From NCBI RefSeq assembly GCF_014805625.2, contig NW_023998415.1, positions 47,809,695 to 47,873,694 of the forward strand: a stretch of DNA of 64,000 bases. Reading direction: 5' to 3'. The position numbers were made by a program, and so were the translations under genes. The notes below the pieces were generated by a model, which had not been told where the DNA came from, ran no database searches, and worked only from the letters and a program-made list of their open reading frames with translations. Shown here piece after piece: positions 31,710 through 45,059 of the stretch (its first letter is position 1; each line of letters opens with the position of its first letter). This stretch comes from Glossina fuscipes. Taxonomy: Eukaryota; Arthropoda; Insecta; Diptera; Glossinidae.

Positions 31710-33700
31710 GCATAGATGATAAATATGCAAGAAATAAATGAGATTTTTCCTGATCATAATCGCCCGCATTGATAGGATAATTGGAACGCACCAGTTACAC
31801 ACTGGTACTGGTAGACATAAATAAATCTCAAGCTATTCACGGCCTTATAAATTGTACGCAATAATGATTTCACTTATATTTTCTATTTTTTACATTTTTA
31901 CTAAAGTAAAGAGAGAGGTAAACTGTTACTCTTAAAATCAAACCCTGCCAAATCGAATATATTTGATATGATTAGAAACATATATATATAATAGATATAA
32001 CGGATAAATGGATCCTTACTATTACTTCGCAATCAATCAAATATCAATCAGTATACAATTTAAAGGTCGATCGATATTGAAAAACTCAACATGGTTACAG
32101 ATAATTAATTTCTTTTCTATTTGTTCCCGAAATTAGTTTTAGAAACTTTTACTAATTCATCATATGTTACAAAGTCATCGCTAATGACCGATACTTAGGT
32201 GCATATATGTCGATATGGATGTGTCATCTGTTCGCTCTTAAAAAACTAAATTAAGAATTTCCCTGATGAGTGCGGATATGTGAGTGAAAGACTGAGTAAA
32301 TGTGCATGTGAAATACATGTAAAATTTATGTAACCATTTCAAGTTAATGATACTTGCGATGCATATAATAAAATTCTATTGGTGGTAAGTGCTCTTTTTC
32401 GTACGATAGGTTAATGGCATTTTCTATGTTTTCTATCCACGATTTCCTTTTTTTCTTTTTCTTTTTCTTTTGTTTTTTTTTTTTTTTTTTTTTTTGATAT
32501 TTTCAGTTCTCAAGCGATTGGAAAATCTGCATAGGATTCCTGAAACTGTTCCTTTATTTGTTTTCCTCCTGACTTTGTGAGGAAATCTTTCACGGAACAA
32601 AAAAAAAAGAATAAAGAAAAACAAGAAGAAAAACACAAGTACTTTATAAATGAACCGGTGAACCGCACACATTTTTTTAGACGTTGATATGAGGAGTAAA
32701 AAACGTGAAATAGAAATAAGGCGAAACGTGGATACTCATCATCATTTAAGTCTGGTTACTATGTTCGTTAGGTAAACCGCAGATATATTATGCGTTACTT
32801 TTTTCTTTTTTTTTTTTTTTTTTGCAACAATTAATGAAAAATAACCTGAAATGGATATGTAATATAGGCAGTATTGCCAAAAGAGAGAGTTATTAATGGT
32901 TTTAAGGATCTGTAACGACTTTGCTAAAATAATTTTAACTGAACCATAATACCCGTATCAACAATTGTGCAATGATTAAAATTAAATCAATAGCGATAAA
33001 GATAGATTAACCGTAGCTTCCCTTTTTCGATAAACTAAGAATGAACTCATCGATGCGTAGATCTAATTGTTGCCAATGGATTGGAGAATCTAGTGAAATA
33101 GGTATGTATGATAATGGGCAAAGACAAAAAAAAGTGCATATTCCGGTGAATGCGTTGGGTTGAACTGATGAGCAAAGTTATAAAAGCTTAATGTAGAGAA
33201 AGGTGTGGATTTTTTATTTTTTTTTTACTTTTTACAGTAAATGTTTTGCACACGTTACACAAAACTCATGGATGCCATTTGAGGTTAATCAATAGGGCTT
33301 AATACGCTATAATGGTTATCAATTTTTATGCCAGGAATGGGTGGTAATTGTTGGAATTTCAGAAGTGAAAAAGAAACTGATATAAGCCGTACGCTTTTAG
33401 AAGGGTTCCAAAGGTTGCTATTTCAATATTTGATGAAAATATAAAATTTTATTGCCTACATTTCGGTGATTAATTTAATAAAATTTTTGTTGCCGACTTT
33501 AAAGGGCAGCACAAGTTGATTGGCTTCACTAATTACTCAAGCATAATAATAAACATGAAAATATTTTCTTTAAGCAGAAAGAAATCGTAAATGAATATTG
33601 ATACCGTTAGAAAGAATAAGTATGCTAAACAATTACGATTACAATAAGTTTTCGTAATGTAAATAAGAAATCAAAATGCAGCTTGTAGACAATGTAACCC
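28340..33700. other. Long noncoding stretch rich in TA tracts and T runs
   Basis: TA tracts lie at 28389-28409, 29983-30006 and 31683-31709, a CA tract at 30622-30640, an AAAT array at 28524-28541 and T runs near 31160, 32470-32495 and 32805-32823. A GTCT/CTGC patch near 29236-29256 is too short to assign. The small frames here give low-complexity or non-ATG products. Confidence 0.6.
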
Positions 33701-33735
33701 AATGTTTTTCTTCTTTTTCTTTTTATATTTTACAG

Positions 33736-33813
33736 CATTTCAACGATCATCAGAAACAAATATTTAAAATGGAAATGCTATATCGAAGGAAAAAACGATT
33801 TGGCAAATATTGA
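33736..33813 (+). CDS. Candidate short terminal exon behind a strong splice acceptor
   Basis: A long pyrimidine tract ending TATTTTACAG at 33735 is a good acceptor. The sequence after it is open for 25 codons to TGA at 33811, with a basic end (YRRKKRFGKY). AATAAA occurs about 200 bp downstream. Acceptor-like strings are common in T-rich DNA, so this is weak. Confidence 0.15.
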   Translation, partial: HFNDHQKQIFKMEMLYRRKKRFGKY

Positions 33814-33819
33814 ACACCA

Positions 33820-36800
33820 ACATCCCAGAAAAAAAGTGTTTACAAAAAAAATCAGAAAAATTTCTATAGAAATTGTACGAACGTGTTGTTTAACACAATC
33901 TACAGTTAAGTGAATTTGTTACCTTTGCAGCTATGAATACATTATCATTTAAAAGCTAGAAAAAAAAAAACGTAAAAGGAAATGTTTCAAATGTTATGAA
34001 AGCGAAATAAAATGCGGAAACATTTAAAATTTCTCCTCTCGTTTATCGTTCGTCGTTCATCGTTCATAGTTTTTTTTTTTTTCTCTCATCCTATTATTGT
34101 TGTGATTCCTCAAAAGGAAAAAGCGAATAGAAGAGTGCTAAAATTGAAATTGGAAATGAATTTAAATTACTGATTGATATGGAAAATGAAAACGAAATGC
34201 CTTTCACAAGGAAAAGGCATTTGCAATTTGCCAAAGTACGATTAAAGTGTACTTCTGAGTGGTGACATTAATACTTTTTACTGCCAAAGAAATTGAAATA
34301 GGCCATCATTGCTACAATATGCATCTCGCTTCTAACATATGATGAGAGAGAGGCAAAGCATTTTTCGTAAGATATTCGTTGTTTGTTGTTAATTTCTTAT
34401 TATCCTATATATATATATATATATTTTTTTTTTTTTGCATCAATCTATTTAAAACGATGGTAGACTAGAATGATTCTTCTTCCATTTCTAATAATGGGTA
34501 TGATCTGATACTCGACCTGCGACGCCCTTTACTTTAGAAGCCACAAAAAAAAAACAATTAAATAAGTGTAAAAGCATTTCCTAGTCCACTAAATTGAAAA
34601 TATTTATGTAGCGTATGAAGCGTATACAATATTCGCCTTAAGACGAATATGTATAATCACGTCCTTTTTCTTTTTCGAGCATTCTTTTAAAGAAATTTTG
34701 CACAAACGAGTAAAATTTCCTTTACATCAATGAATTACTAATTGAGAGAAAAGGTCAAATTCAGAAAGTCTTCAAAAGAGAAAAAAAAGGCTTAATGTCG
34801 ACGCTTTGAGTGATACGATTAGATATGTCTCCTCGTTATATACGCAAAGCAGTTTTTACTTTGAAAACCCGCATCAACAAAAATTCCATTTCATAATCAT
34901 TGCGTCCCTTACTCAAAAGGCTATTAATTCATTTATTTCGCTCAAAATTTAGTAACTTGTGAAGGAAGCAATTATTAATTTAAATTAATCATATTCAGTT
35001 TATTTAAATTCTGGTTTATAATAATACTTTGCAGACTGGCATCAAAAATGTCAGATGTATTCCATCGGTTGCTGACGAAAATGTCTGGTGAAGAATTGTT
35101 AAAATGTATGTGTAAGCAAGCATCTTAATTGACACAACTTTCTTTACTTTCGACTTAATCCATTTTTCCATTGCTTCATTTGCTACGGGAACTCTCAAGA
35201 TGGGACATGCGAAAATTTGGACACTTGCATAACAAACGCGTATTACGCTGATAATACGCTGGAGAAACTTAGGTAAAGAAGTACGATTGACTACGAATTG
35301 ATTTTCATCACAAATATCGAACAAGACTGTCTACAAATACAATTTAAAAATGAATCTACTCGCTCAGCTTATATGGAAATGTATTAGAGGTAATGAAAAA
35401 GGATAATTAATTAGTGAAGACAAATTAAAAATACTTGGCTTATAACCAATCAGCTGGTGTAGGAGGCCCGGTTAAAGGGCAGTGATCGGTGTTATTTAGA
35501 TAGGCGAAACAGTGCTAATCGAGGTTTTCCTTAACATTTCTCTCTCTCTCTCTCTCTTTCTATCTCTCTCTCTCTCTCTCTTTCTCTTTCTCTCTTTCTT
35601 TCTTTCTTACTAACGATAGGCAAAAAAAAATAAAAGAATTTTAGCAACAATGAGAGGAAGAGAGAGAGAGAGTTCAAAGTCCGCTTGTTAATTGTAAGAA
35701 TAGATTTTGTTTTGGTCCAAGAGGGTCGTGGTCTTAGTCTGCTGGATGAAATGATCTTAAAAATGTCATATTGCTTAACCCAAAAAACAAAATGAAAATA
35801 ATGCCAAAAATTAATTTGATTGAAGTCATAAACTTCAACTTGTATCTACACTTAACCTTTGCTTTGGTTAAACGGTGACCCTTATCGTACAACCTATACA
35901 AATACAAAATTAACTACGTGAAAATGATTAAGAATTTCACAGAACAACATTTAAAAAGTACACAAAAAACAAACAGCCCAAAGGAAATCTAAAAATAATA
36001 TAAATATGGGAAATTTCTATAGTATAAGTTGAACTAGAGAGAGAGAGAGAGAGAGTTTGTGTGCATATGATCTATCTTTTAAATATATGAAAGCGTATAC
36101 GTATAAAATACATAAAAAGGAGTCCATAGAAGTACATACGTGTTCAGAGTATGAAAAAATAAATGTAATGTAATTATAAGTAAATCAAGCAAATGAAGAA
36201 ACTAATGAATGATGTCATATATTAACAATAGGAGAGGAGCATGTTATTTTTGAAATAAGCGAATGGTATTCTACTACTGATACGAGAAAAGAGAAGAATT
36301 GACGAATTGACTTTTATTAAATATGGACTGGTTTGTCGTCATATGTGCAAAAACATTTACATTCCGTACATATTTGCTAATCAGTGATGGTGTTATTGAT
36401 AGATTACGAGATTTCCTTTCGCGTAAATTAATGATGGTGGCAAGAAAAGTTTCCCCCAAAACTTCTTATCTTTGTAATGAATTTAAGTGAAAAGGACCAC
36501 AGAAACAGAACACAAAAAGAAATGAAAAATCTCATGAAAAAGTTAAGTCGAAAGCATAACGAAGGAAAACAGCAGCATATTTGCTGCGTGTGGAAACAGA
36601 CACGCAAAAAAAAAAAAAATAATAATCGGGCGATCCGTATGTCTTTGCATGATACCATCATGACTAAGAACAGGAATGCAAACACGGAAGGTTAGCTATT
36701 TGAGGTCAATATTCTTTTCACTAAGATAACTGTTTAAATGACTATATAAATATATATGTAAGGACCTTTCATTAATTTTGATCAGCGGCTTCTACAGCTA

Positions 36801-36950
36801 AAAATGATATAGTACTGGGAAATACCAATGTACACAACAGTTAAATTCGCTACTTTTGGCCTTCCTCTACGTCAAATACCATTTTTCAATTTAGTATGAT
36901 ATAGGATAGTCAGCATAGACAGACGCTCAGAAATGAATTTTTCGACATTT
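33820..36950. other. Noncoding stretch with polypyrimidine and GA tracts
   Basis: The main feature is a roughly 70-base pyrimidine tract at 35537-35608 (one A), with (AG)n tracts at 35655-35671 and 36036-36055 on the same strand. The 102-codon minus frame at 35016-35324 has ordinary-looking residues but matches no family I know and is not called. Confidence 0.55.
35537..35608. repeat. Polypyrimidine CT/TTTC tract
   Basis: Seventy bases of C and T with a single A at 35562, a mirror-repeat type sequence able to form triplex DNA. Confidence 0.9.
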
Positions 36951-36969
36951 TGTTTTCACGCTTGATTTG

Positions 36970-37320
36970 AAGAAATGTACTGCTGAAGCCCGCCAAACAT
37001 GAACAGAAGCTTATGGTAAAGCTGTTTGATCATATTCCAAGTGATGATTTTAGTTTCCACCAAGGCCATTTGTTGCACGAGTTGTCCAGGATACACTGTT
37101 GCAGCTCGCGTGGTAAGTTCTGCCACCCACAACGTACTAAGCAGAGATCGCGCCTTCTGCATACAATTTGTTCAGATCGGTGCAGCATGCCATGGTTGAC
37201 ACGCAGCTCCGCAAAGTTGAAGAAGTGTTAACAAGGGGTTTATGATTGGATCGCTGCCACACCGATGTAAAGTCTTTCGGCACGGTCGGGGCATGTTGTC
37301 AGGAAGATTTGTAAAACTTG
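36970..37320. other. GC-richer, exon-like or relic block of unknown identity
   Basis: This block lacks A/T runs and is open on both strands (plus 37013-37231, minus 36956-37162). The minus strand in a neighbouring frame reads NLPRELQQCILDN, superficially like the start of an F-box or a gag segment. I cannot identify it. Its texture matches the transposon relics in this window. Confidence 0.3.
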
Positions 37321-37644
37321 TAGAAAAGGACTTTAAAAAAAGTCTTTATTTATCAATAAATGCCCTTTTCAAGTCAAAAAAACGGTCAAAGTTAACGAAA
37401 AGTCCTAATGTATGTCTTACCTTGTGTCTTTGCTTCAAAAATAAAATAAATAACGATACGCGGCTTTGTAGAGGATGCCACTGTAGTGTGTGTGAAATAA
37501 TGGAAAGCTACTTGCGAAATGGGGACATAGATTGTAAAAGTAATCGACAGACAAACGCACAATTAGATGACAAATGGGTGGGTGGTGAAAAGAAACAGCC
37601 AAAGAGCGAGACTTCAAGGGGGGGAAAAAGACAAACATTAAAAA

Positions 37645-37679
<35 letters not shown>

Positions 37680-40600
37680 GAATCCAACTGCAATTTTCTT
37701 AATTTTATTTAATTTATTTTTTGTTAATTTTTTTTACTAAATTAAATTTTATTGGAAAATCAACTGAGCTAGTGAGAGGCAAGAAAAGAATAAATCCTTA
37801 CACTCTGACGTTGCAAAGACGAAGCTATTATTTCTCATTTAAGACTTTCGTCTACGTCTACCATTTAACCTAAAGAATATACGTCTCACGCGCGCCCGTT
37901 ATTCAATTATCTTGGGCTTTCCGTCATTGTTTGCTACGGGGACTTTTATTTATTTATTTTCTTTTGTACGATGTTACGCATACATCGATACACATTTAAC
38001 GCATGTAAAGTAGAAATAAAGAGGTAAATTTTTCTCTCTTCTGGTAAATTGAGTTTCAACATAATTACGATTTTTTGTTGACCTCATTTAAAATCCTTTA
38101 TGTGACGAAATTATGATTTTCTGCTTGATTTCAGCTGAAGTTACGAAAATGCCGATAATCATAGAAAACACACCCACTGCAAAACGCATTATTGTCGGTA
38201 TTGAAATATAAAATTATGATAGCCTTTATAAGCATTATTTTCTTGGACGATCTTGTGCAATAATTTCGGTAGGAGAATCGTATCCGATCATGATTTTCTC
38301 AAACTTTTTACAAAAAAGTGTGATTTCAAAAAAAACGTCGCATTATCCGTGAATTTTTTTAAGAAACCTAAGACCAATGCACGGTTCCCCGGTTTCAACG
38401 TAATAATCAACGTAACTTGTTTACAAAGGTTGCGTCACAAATGAGGCTGCAGTTATTAAACGATCAACTGAGTTTATCGCTTTAAAGCTCTAGTCGACTT
38501 TAATTAATCTGTGGCTTTTGTGAACTATATCCAATTTTCGATGTGTGTTATCAAGCGCCTAATCAATCTAAAAAAAAATCGTCATATTTAAAATGCAAAA
38601 TTATGAATAGTTTTAAGTGAAGTCATAAAATAGTCAAACGGCGAACAACGCTACTCTTAATGGGGCTGTGTAAAGTTTGCCGAATTGCACACAATGCCAC
38701 AATGGAATTTTCGACAACTTATTTGAAATTATTGTGCATCTTATGCTAAATTCGATCATTTCTACGTGAAAGTTTTTGTTTATACGTAAATAAATTTAAA
38801 TTGATAATGAGATAAGGTTTCCTAGAAATATTTCCACATTTTCGTTAAGCATTGTCGTTTTTGAGGCGAATAATAATTATGTGCACGCCGATGTTTTTTT
38901 TATTGCTCTCTTATTCCACATAAATATGTATGCTTTGATGGCTTCCATCTGCAAATATACATAGGCAGATCCATTTAAAAATGTTATGTACTTATTAACA
39001 AAGCACAAAAATGTTGTGGTAAACAGAGTTGAGGTATAGCAGCAGAAAACCATGATAAAAACCATATCAAATTTATATAGAGAATTGAGAGTAACTTGTT
39101 GTATGCTATATGTATATATATGTATATATATACATTATGAATATTTTACAAATTTATTACAAACACATCAATAAAATTTGATTTGATTTGATTACTTAAA
39201 GTAACAAGGTTTGTGCTGCTACGCACACTGCTGCTGCAAGTTTAAGAACAACATTTGTGCATTAGCACACAACTTTCTGATATTTTAATACATCTACAAC
39301 AAGTTCACTCTCTCTTTCTCTCACTCCCTTTCGCTCTATGCACACCCCTTTTTGTCAAATTTGTGATGTCATTTAAATACATCCACCCACAAATGTTTAC
39401 AAATCCATGTAAGCGAACTAACATTTTTGGGTTTGTCGTTCGAGGATGTATTCTAAGGTATTTATTATATATGTTTACCGAAAGCTAATATACATTTGTG
39501 ATTTGACTTGATCGGTGAAGGATACGATGTGGGTAGGGAAAAGAAGCTAACATTTTTCTATTTATTTGTTTTTATTTTTGTTTGTTTACTTTTTTTTATT
39601 TATATTTTTTATATGAGATTTTACCCTTTCACAACTACGTCGTTCTCGGAATCATCAAAAGGGTGTGTTAACGTACGTGCACACGTGCAGTACGTAAGTA
39701 CTAAGAAACATATATATACTTGCGGCTTCTATCTATCGCATGCAAACAGAAACCTAGAAAATCCTTGTTTTTGATTATCTTATTCTTTAAAACCTTTAAA
39801 TTCTTTCGACATCTAAGGTGCCCGCCCATATTCACTTGGATCTGTTTTGTAAAGGGCACTTTCCTTTTTTTCCTTTTCCTTTTTGTTTTCTTTACATTTT
39901 TCATTATATTTCGCTATAAGATTACAGATCTTAATATCAGAGCACTATTAATCAATGTAAGATGTTCAGTTCATTTCGACTTACTCCGGGACATACCCAA
40001 CCCTTTCAGCGGACAGAGTTTTAAACAAAGCACTTTACTTAATACTCTTCTATAAGGAAATTACCACTGCATAAACAGAGGAGTCCAGTTATTACAATCA
40101 ATTAAATAACGAAAAAAGAATAGTTTTGAAAGGTTCATCCAAAGCTGATAAGCCATAAGCCTTTTTAATGTCTCATTAAGGACTAAAGCACTGATTCACC
40201 AAATAAATTTGCCAATTGCTCGAGTGATATTACAAGGAATCTAACTTCCGCGTATGGACTGGATATGCTAAGATCGCTTGTTAATATGAAGTAATCGCTC
40301 GGGAGATATACTCTATTCGTGTATCGCGTCACGAGTCAGAAAGAAATAACAAAAGAGAAAGAGATAGAGAAGAAGATGGTGGCCGCAGCGTGGTGAGCGT
40401 ATGCCCCAAACGGTAAGTATTATATATTTCGCGGCTCATCACTCATCATAGCTACGAACTAACTAAATTCTATTAGGCTTGAGAGTTGAACGCGCGAGAA
40501 CACTGATTTGATAGGCGTGACATTTTTACGAACGAGACCACTCAGGCGAATACATGATTACTATTGTAAAATAATTTTGTTAACCATCAGGAGCATTTCA

Positions 40601-42043
40601 TCCGTCAACTGTCGCTGTTGACGCTTTTCACTCTTTCTACCCTAAACTCTATTTGTTTAAGGTGCAGGTGTTTTATACTTATTTCGACAAATTAATAAGA
40701 TATGATTTAGTTGACCAAAACTATTTCAATTAATTAACCAATAATATTAATATATCAATATTTTACTACTACATGTCTAAAACCGCATTTTCAATTCGGC
40801 ACATGTGATTATCGTAGAAATGTATTGGCACTTGAAAAACGAATGAAATGAAACGCTTCTGCTTTATTGCATTGTATTCGTGTGCATAATTTTTTTATAT
40901 TATAAATATATGGCATATTTCTATTATGTTATAGGCAGTCAGTCACTTTTAAAGCTAAGTAATTGTGGTTGGTTTTTATGTGTTGCGGTCTCTAGAGTTT
41001 AATTTCAATATTAAATGAAAAGCATTAATTTCTGTGATAATCCCAACTGAGCTGACACAGTTTTCGCTCTCATTTATGCCCCTTTAAAGAGCTTTGAGAT
41101 TTCGAAACGACAAGCAGCAAAATATGCAAAACATCATATTAGTTTAAATGTTGATGACATGCACTTACCATAATAATTGTCTATGTCTATGGGTAAGAAA
41201 GAGAAGGATATGAAAAGTAGATAGATATTCATAAGACATATACTTAATATGATATATAAATTTCTTTTCAAATGCTTTAAATGAACTAATTAATATTGAG
41301 TTAAAATAAATGGGATATTGAAAAAAAGTGAAATGAGGAGAAATGCTTGGCATCATAGCATTATGCTTAAGTTAAATAATTATATTAAAAAAAAAAATGT
41401 ATAATCCTTTTCATACACACACCAATAAAGATTTTTCTAATTCTATGAATGAATATAACTTTGATATAACGAACGAACATTATAAAATGTTCAATTTAAT
41501 TTTCTATTAACTTATTATAATATTTAATATTGTTTTACTAATGCATCCTTTTACTTCCACTTATAAGTTTAATGATTAAAATAAATTTGTTTACCATATA
41601 TATATATATATATATCATCCTTAATATGAAAAACATATAAAAAATAAAAAAAAAAAATGTAAAAATACACTTTTTATTATTTATTTAAATCAAATTGAAA
41701 AATCCTTTCCTTCTCGATAAATGCTATTCATTTTATAATTTATTCATACTTGTTAATTGATGCAGTAAACCAATATTTCATATGCAATAAAAAACTGAAA
41801 AGCTGAAATTAATAAGTCCGTATGTAATAGAGGAAGAAAGTTGAAAGTTGCTTCTTAAAAGTTTTCCATTAATTTTGAAATTATCGAAGCGTAAATTTAA
41901 GGAAATATTTATGAGTCAATTTTTCCCCCTAAACGCACATAAAGATTTATTTACAATAATTTATTACATATTTTTTTTTATTTATTTTTTTTTTTTTTAA
42001 TTCAAAATAAACTGTGTGTAAACTGTGTTCTGCATGGCAGAAA

Positions 42044-42077
<34 letters not shown>

Positions 42078-42870
42078 CTTTATTTTACATTAATTTTCAA
42101 TTCAGAAATATATGTTTTGATTTCTATTGGTTTATGGCAAAAAGCAAAGTAAATAAATTCCTAACAATAATACTATTGATGCTCATAAATCGAAAGCAAA
42201 CAAATCGCACAAATGGGAAAAATTTCATTCAATTATTGATTTTCATTAGAGCCCCTCCAAATAAAATATGCATGTATATCTGCCGAGGTGGTATCTTCAA
42301 ATAAAAATGAAAAAACAATAATAAAAAAAAGTGAAAAAATAATAATTATTTGAATTTTTGAAAGAATAAAACTTTCCAATTCATTTGATTGTTCTAAACA
42401 TTGTTTCATTGTCACACATGAATTCTTTAGTCTCTCAATTTTTATTTAACAGCACTTTTCAACTCCCTAACGTTCCTTAACTATTCATGGTCTTCATTCA
42501 TTTCATTCATTCCGACGGATGTGTGCGGCTCTCTATTTTATCTGAACAAACACAATATTTTACGAAACATATCCCGAAATATTTTCAACGAATTTTATCG
42601 AAAATATTCGCTTTGCATATGCATTTATTTTGAATTTACAATGCAATATTCATTCATGTTTATATGTTTACTAAACGCCAATAAACCGGTGCTTGATAAG
42701 AACACCAAAATTCAATTAGCTCAGTCATTATTTAGAATCAGAGGGAGCGAACTTATTCTATTCTATGTTATCAATAAAAAAAACAAATAAAAAAAAAAAA
42801 ATAAAACAAAAGTATTCCAACTTAATCACGACTTTAAAATTCGGGTTTTCCAAACAGACACAAAGCTTCC
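37320..42870. other. Noncoding stretch
   Basis: Contains a TA tract at 37649-37674, a TTGAT tandem at 39176-39190, the GCTT array at 42044-42077 and many T/A runs. A good splice donor string (cggtaagtat, GT at 40413) follows a GA-rich patch at 40340-40380, discussed as a finding. No gene is supported. Confidence 0.55.
42044..42077. repeat. (GCTT)n microsatellite
   Basis: Eight GCTT units plus two bases, the same tetranucleotide as the TTGC array at 7677-7712. Confidence 0.95.
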
Positions 42871-42939
42871 TATGTGCATTTATATGAATATCATAAATTG
42901 ATTAGATTACAAGAGGAACGAATCTTTTCATATATACGG

Positions 42940-43424
42940 CCATCCATTTCGATTGGCTACCAAGTTTGTGCGATCTCCCACACTACGGTCTCTTCAGGCG
43001 ATCCTCAAAATTTTGATACTTTGAAAATGAACATACCCCAAGTTTTGGTCGAGCTATTGTTCGTTGTGTGCAGACAAGTCATCGAAAATTACCTCATAGT
43101 GGTTCAGCCCTGCAAGATGTGCCAAGGAGAACGTTTGATGAATGGTGTTGCATTCCAAAGAACCACGATAAGAAGGATATTCTATTTACGTTCACTTCCA
43201 TTGCAACGAAACATTGATTATAGCTTTGCTTCCATACGCATCGTTATAGAATAAATTTGTTCGACAATTATCTATTTTCCATCCAACAGTTCGTCCTCCA
43301 TCGATTATTCGTACAAATAAAGCGCGTGGATCTAACAGACAGCAGCCTAATAGGCAACAGCCGATTGATTAAGCTACTACTCCTTCCGTCGACAAACTAC
43401 TGCCCTCGCTTGAAAGGATAGCAT
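42940..43424 (+). other. GC-richer sequence upstream of the reverse-transcriptase relic
   Basis: Open for 126 codons from a GTG at 42874 to 43254 without an ATG at the start. It adjoins the RT relic and has the same texture, so it may be the upstream part of the same dead non-LTR element. No endonuclease motif is recognisable. Confidence 0.3.
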
Positions 43425-43962
43425 GCTCAATGCCAACGTGCAAACCACCAACCTTGGGCCAAATGTCATCTTGATTATTGTTTTGGAGAAATGTGCTACA
43501 ATACTCTGCAAGCCAGTACATGCTCTCTTCAGCATGTGCATTCATTGCAGAATACGCTTAGCTTGCTGAAAGGTAACCGGACCCATACCCAACCTTTACC
43601 CTTTAGAAGGTTGGCTCTAGCATCCCTAATTTACACATATTTGCAACTCGTTCTGCCAGAGTCACAACGGTGGTAACTTGATCACATATATAGTACCCAA
43701 GATCTAGTTAGCAATCAACAACTGGCTTTTGCAAAACGCAACGGTTACTGCTTACTAAATGATCTGTCTCCTATGAGTTCTCCATGAATTAAATCGTCCT
43801 AGCAAAACTACTCGGCTTTTGCATCTTGTTTGTATACCACATAACTCATTATTGCGAATCATCGCGGCACAGGCAAAAGCAGTTCCGACCCTTTAAAATT
43901 AAGCATACATTCTCCGTCCTCTACCTATACTCCATCCTAACCAATAACCGCATAGGACTGGT
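43425..43962 (+). pseudogene. Reverse transcriptase fragment of a non-LTR retrotransposon (jockey/I-like)
   Basis: Segments of the RT fingers and palm appear in the expected order but in shifting frames. At 43426-43569 the text GPNVI...LEKCATILCKPVHALFS corresponds to the family pattern GPDGIPP(I/V)xLKxCAxxLxxPLxxLFxxSL, closing at a TGA where the family has Trp-Lys. In another frame KGNRTHTQP...FRRLALASLI (43569-43640) matches KKGDxxxPxNYRPIALxSxISK. Around 43701-43770, DLVSNQQLAFAKRN matches (L/I)SDxQYGFRKxRST. From about 43801, AKLLGFC and a later FKIKHTFSVLYLYSIL fit the segment before VPQGSVLSPTLF. The active-site YADD region is missing. A 20-base A run follows at 43965 but lies too early to be the natural 3' end. 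The element is long dead. Confidence 0.65.
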
Positions 43963-43999
43963 CAAAAAAAAAAAAAAAAAAAAACAAATATTTGCTGCA

Positions 44000-44185
44000 T
44001 GTGGTTAAGCTCGAACAATTATATGAAATACAATGAGAGAAGCTTTTAAAAAATAAAGTCTCTCAATTAAGTCACACATCATAAAGTAGTAACTAGGCTT
44101 ACTTTTTTGAAAATATTTCAAAAAAAAAAAATTTTTTTTAATTATATAAAATTATATAAAATATTTTCGTATGTTTTTATATTCT

Positions 44186-44224
<39 letters not shown>

Positions 44225-45050
44225 GTTATAGATTATTTTGTAATACATCTGCCTAATTCGCAATAAATTAAATTTAATAGTTTTTCCCGTAGGATTCCCG
44301 CGTTCATTTAAAGCCACTATGTAATCGCTTTCTGCACATCTTAGTCTAATAGAAAATTTTTCCTATCTAAATCGCTTGGATCCGCTACTATAAATTGTAT
44401 GCTTTTAGGTTCGGCTCTAACTGAATAAGTAATGACTGTCAGCTGGTCTAAGAATCCGATTGAAAGATTGATCGAACATCCATTTATATCGCATTGTACA
44501 CGTACTATATATTACATCTCGAATCAAATTTTTATACACATTCGTAGCGCATTGTGGTTAATTGCACAAACCAAAAATTGTTACTACATACTCTTGCTTC
44601 TTTATCCATGACGTTTAGGTAAATTTTGTTGAGCACTTCACCTACGTTAGTTGGTGTTTTAACAAATTTCAGTTCAAAACTATAAAATTCTGAGGAGGTT
44701 CTTGGGAAGAGAGGCAATATTGTTTAGTTTTTGATAATTGTCGACAGACCCATAGATCAACACATCTAAGATGAAATTTTTATTATTAAGCGAAATTTTA
44801 AGATTGGAACTCTAAATCCAATCAACCAGGAAGCGGATGAATATGTCCATTCATTCTGATTGAGAATCCTGTTATACCTGATAGAGTATTTTTGCGTATA
44901 TTTGAGCATAGCAAGCATTTGAGAAAACTAACTTGTCCTTTGTGGTCCTTTCCCTAAACGGGAAAACTATAATTATCTTGAGATCTACCCTACAGGTCAC
45001 TTACCTAAGTTAATCATATGAAAAAAAACTGACAATGAATTATTCGCGAA
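44000..45050. other. Noncoding stretch
   Basis: A TA tract lies at 44190-44218. No gene or repeat recognised elsewhere. Confidence 0.55.
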
Positions 45051-45059
45051 AGTATGTTT

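Noticed and set aside
35016..35324. 102-codon minus-strand frame as a gene
   Set aside because: No recognisable domain, no clear splice sites, and similar lengths occur by chance elsewhere in the window.
37242..37676. 144-codon plus-strand frame as a gene
   Set aside because: It starts at a non-ATG codon or in a relic block, passes through A-rich DNA and ends in a TA microsatellite translated as Tyr-Ile.
40535..40556. Third SINE copy suggested by cactcaggcgaa
   Set aside because: Only the first dozen bases match the SINE head; the body cannot be found beside it.
42874..43254. 126-codon plus-strand frame as a gene
   Set aside because: It begins at GTG, lacks an ATG start, and abuts a decayed reverse transcriptase with the same texture, so it is more likely part of that relic.
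43965..43984. A run as the true 3' end of the non-LTR element
   Set aside because: The RT active-site region and everything downstream would be missing, and A runs of this length are frequent in the window.
44532..44717. 61-codon minus-strand frame
   Set aside because: Short, without homolog or splice context, and typical of chance frames here.
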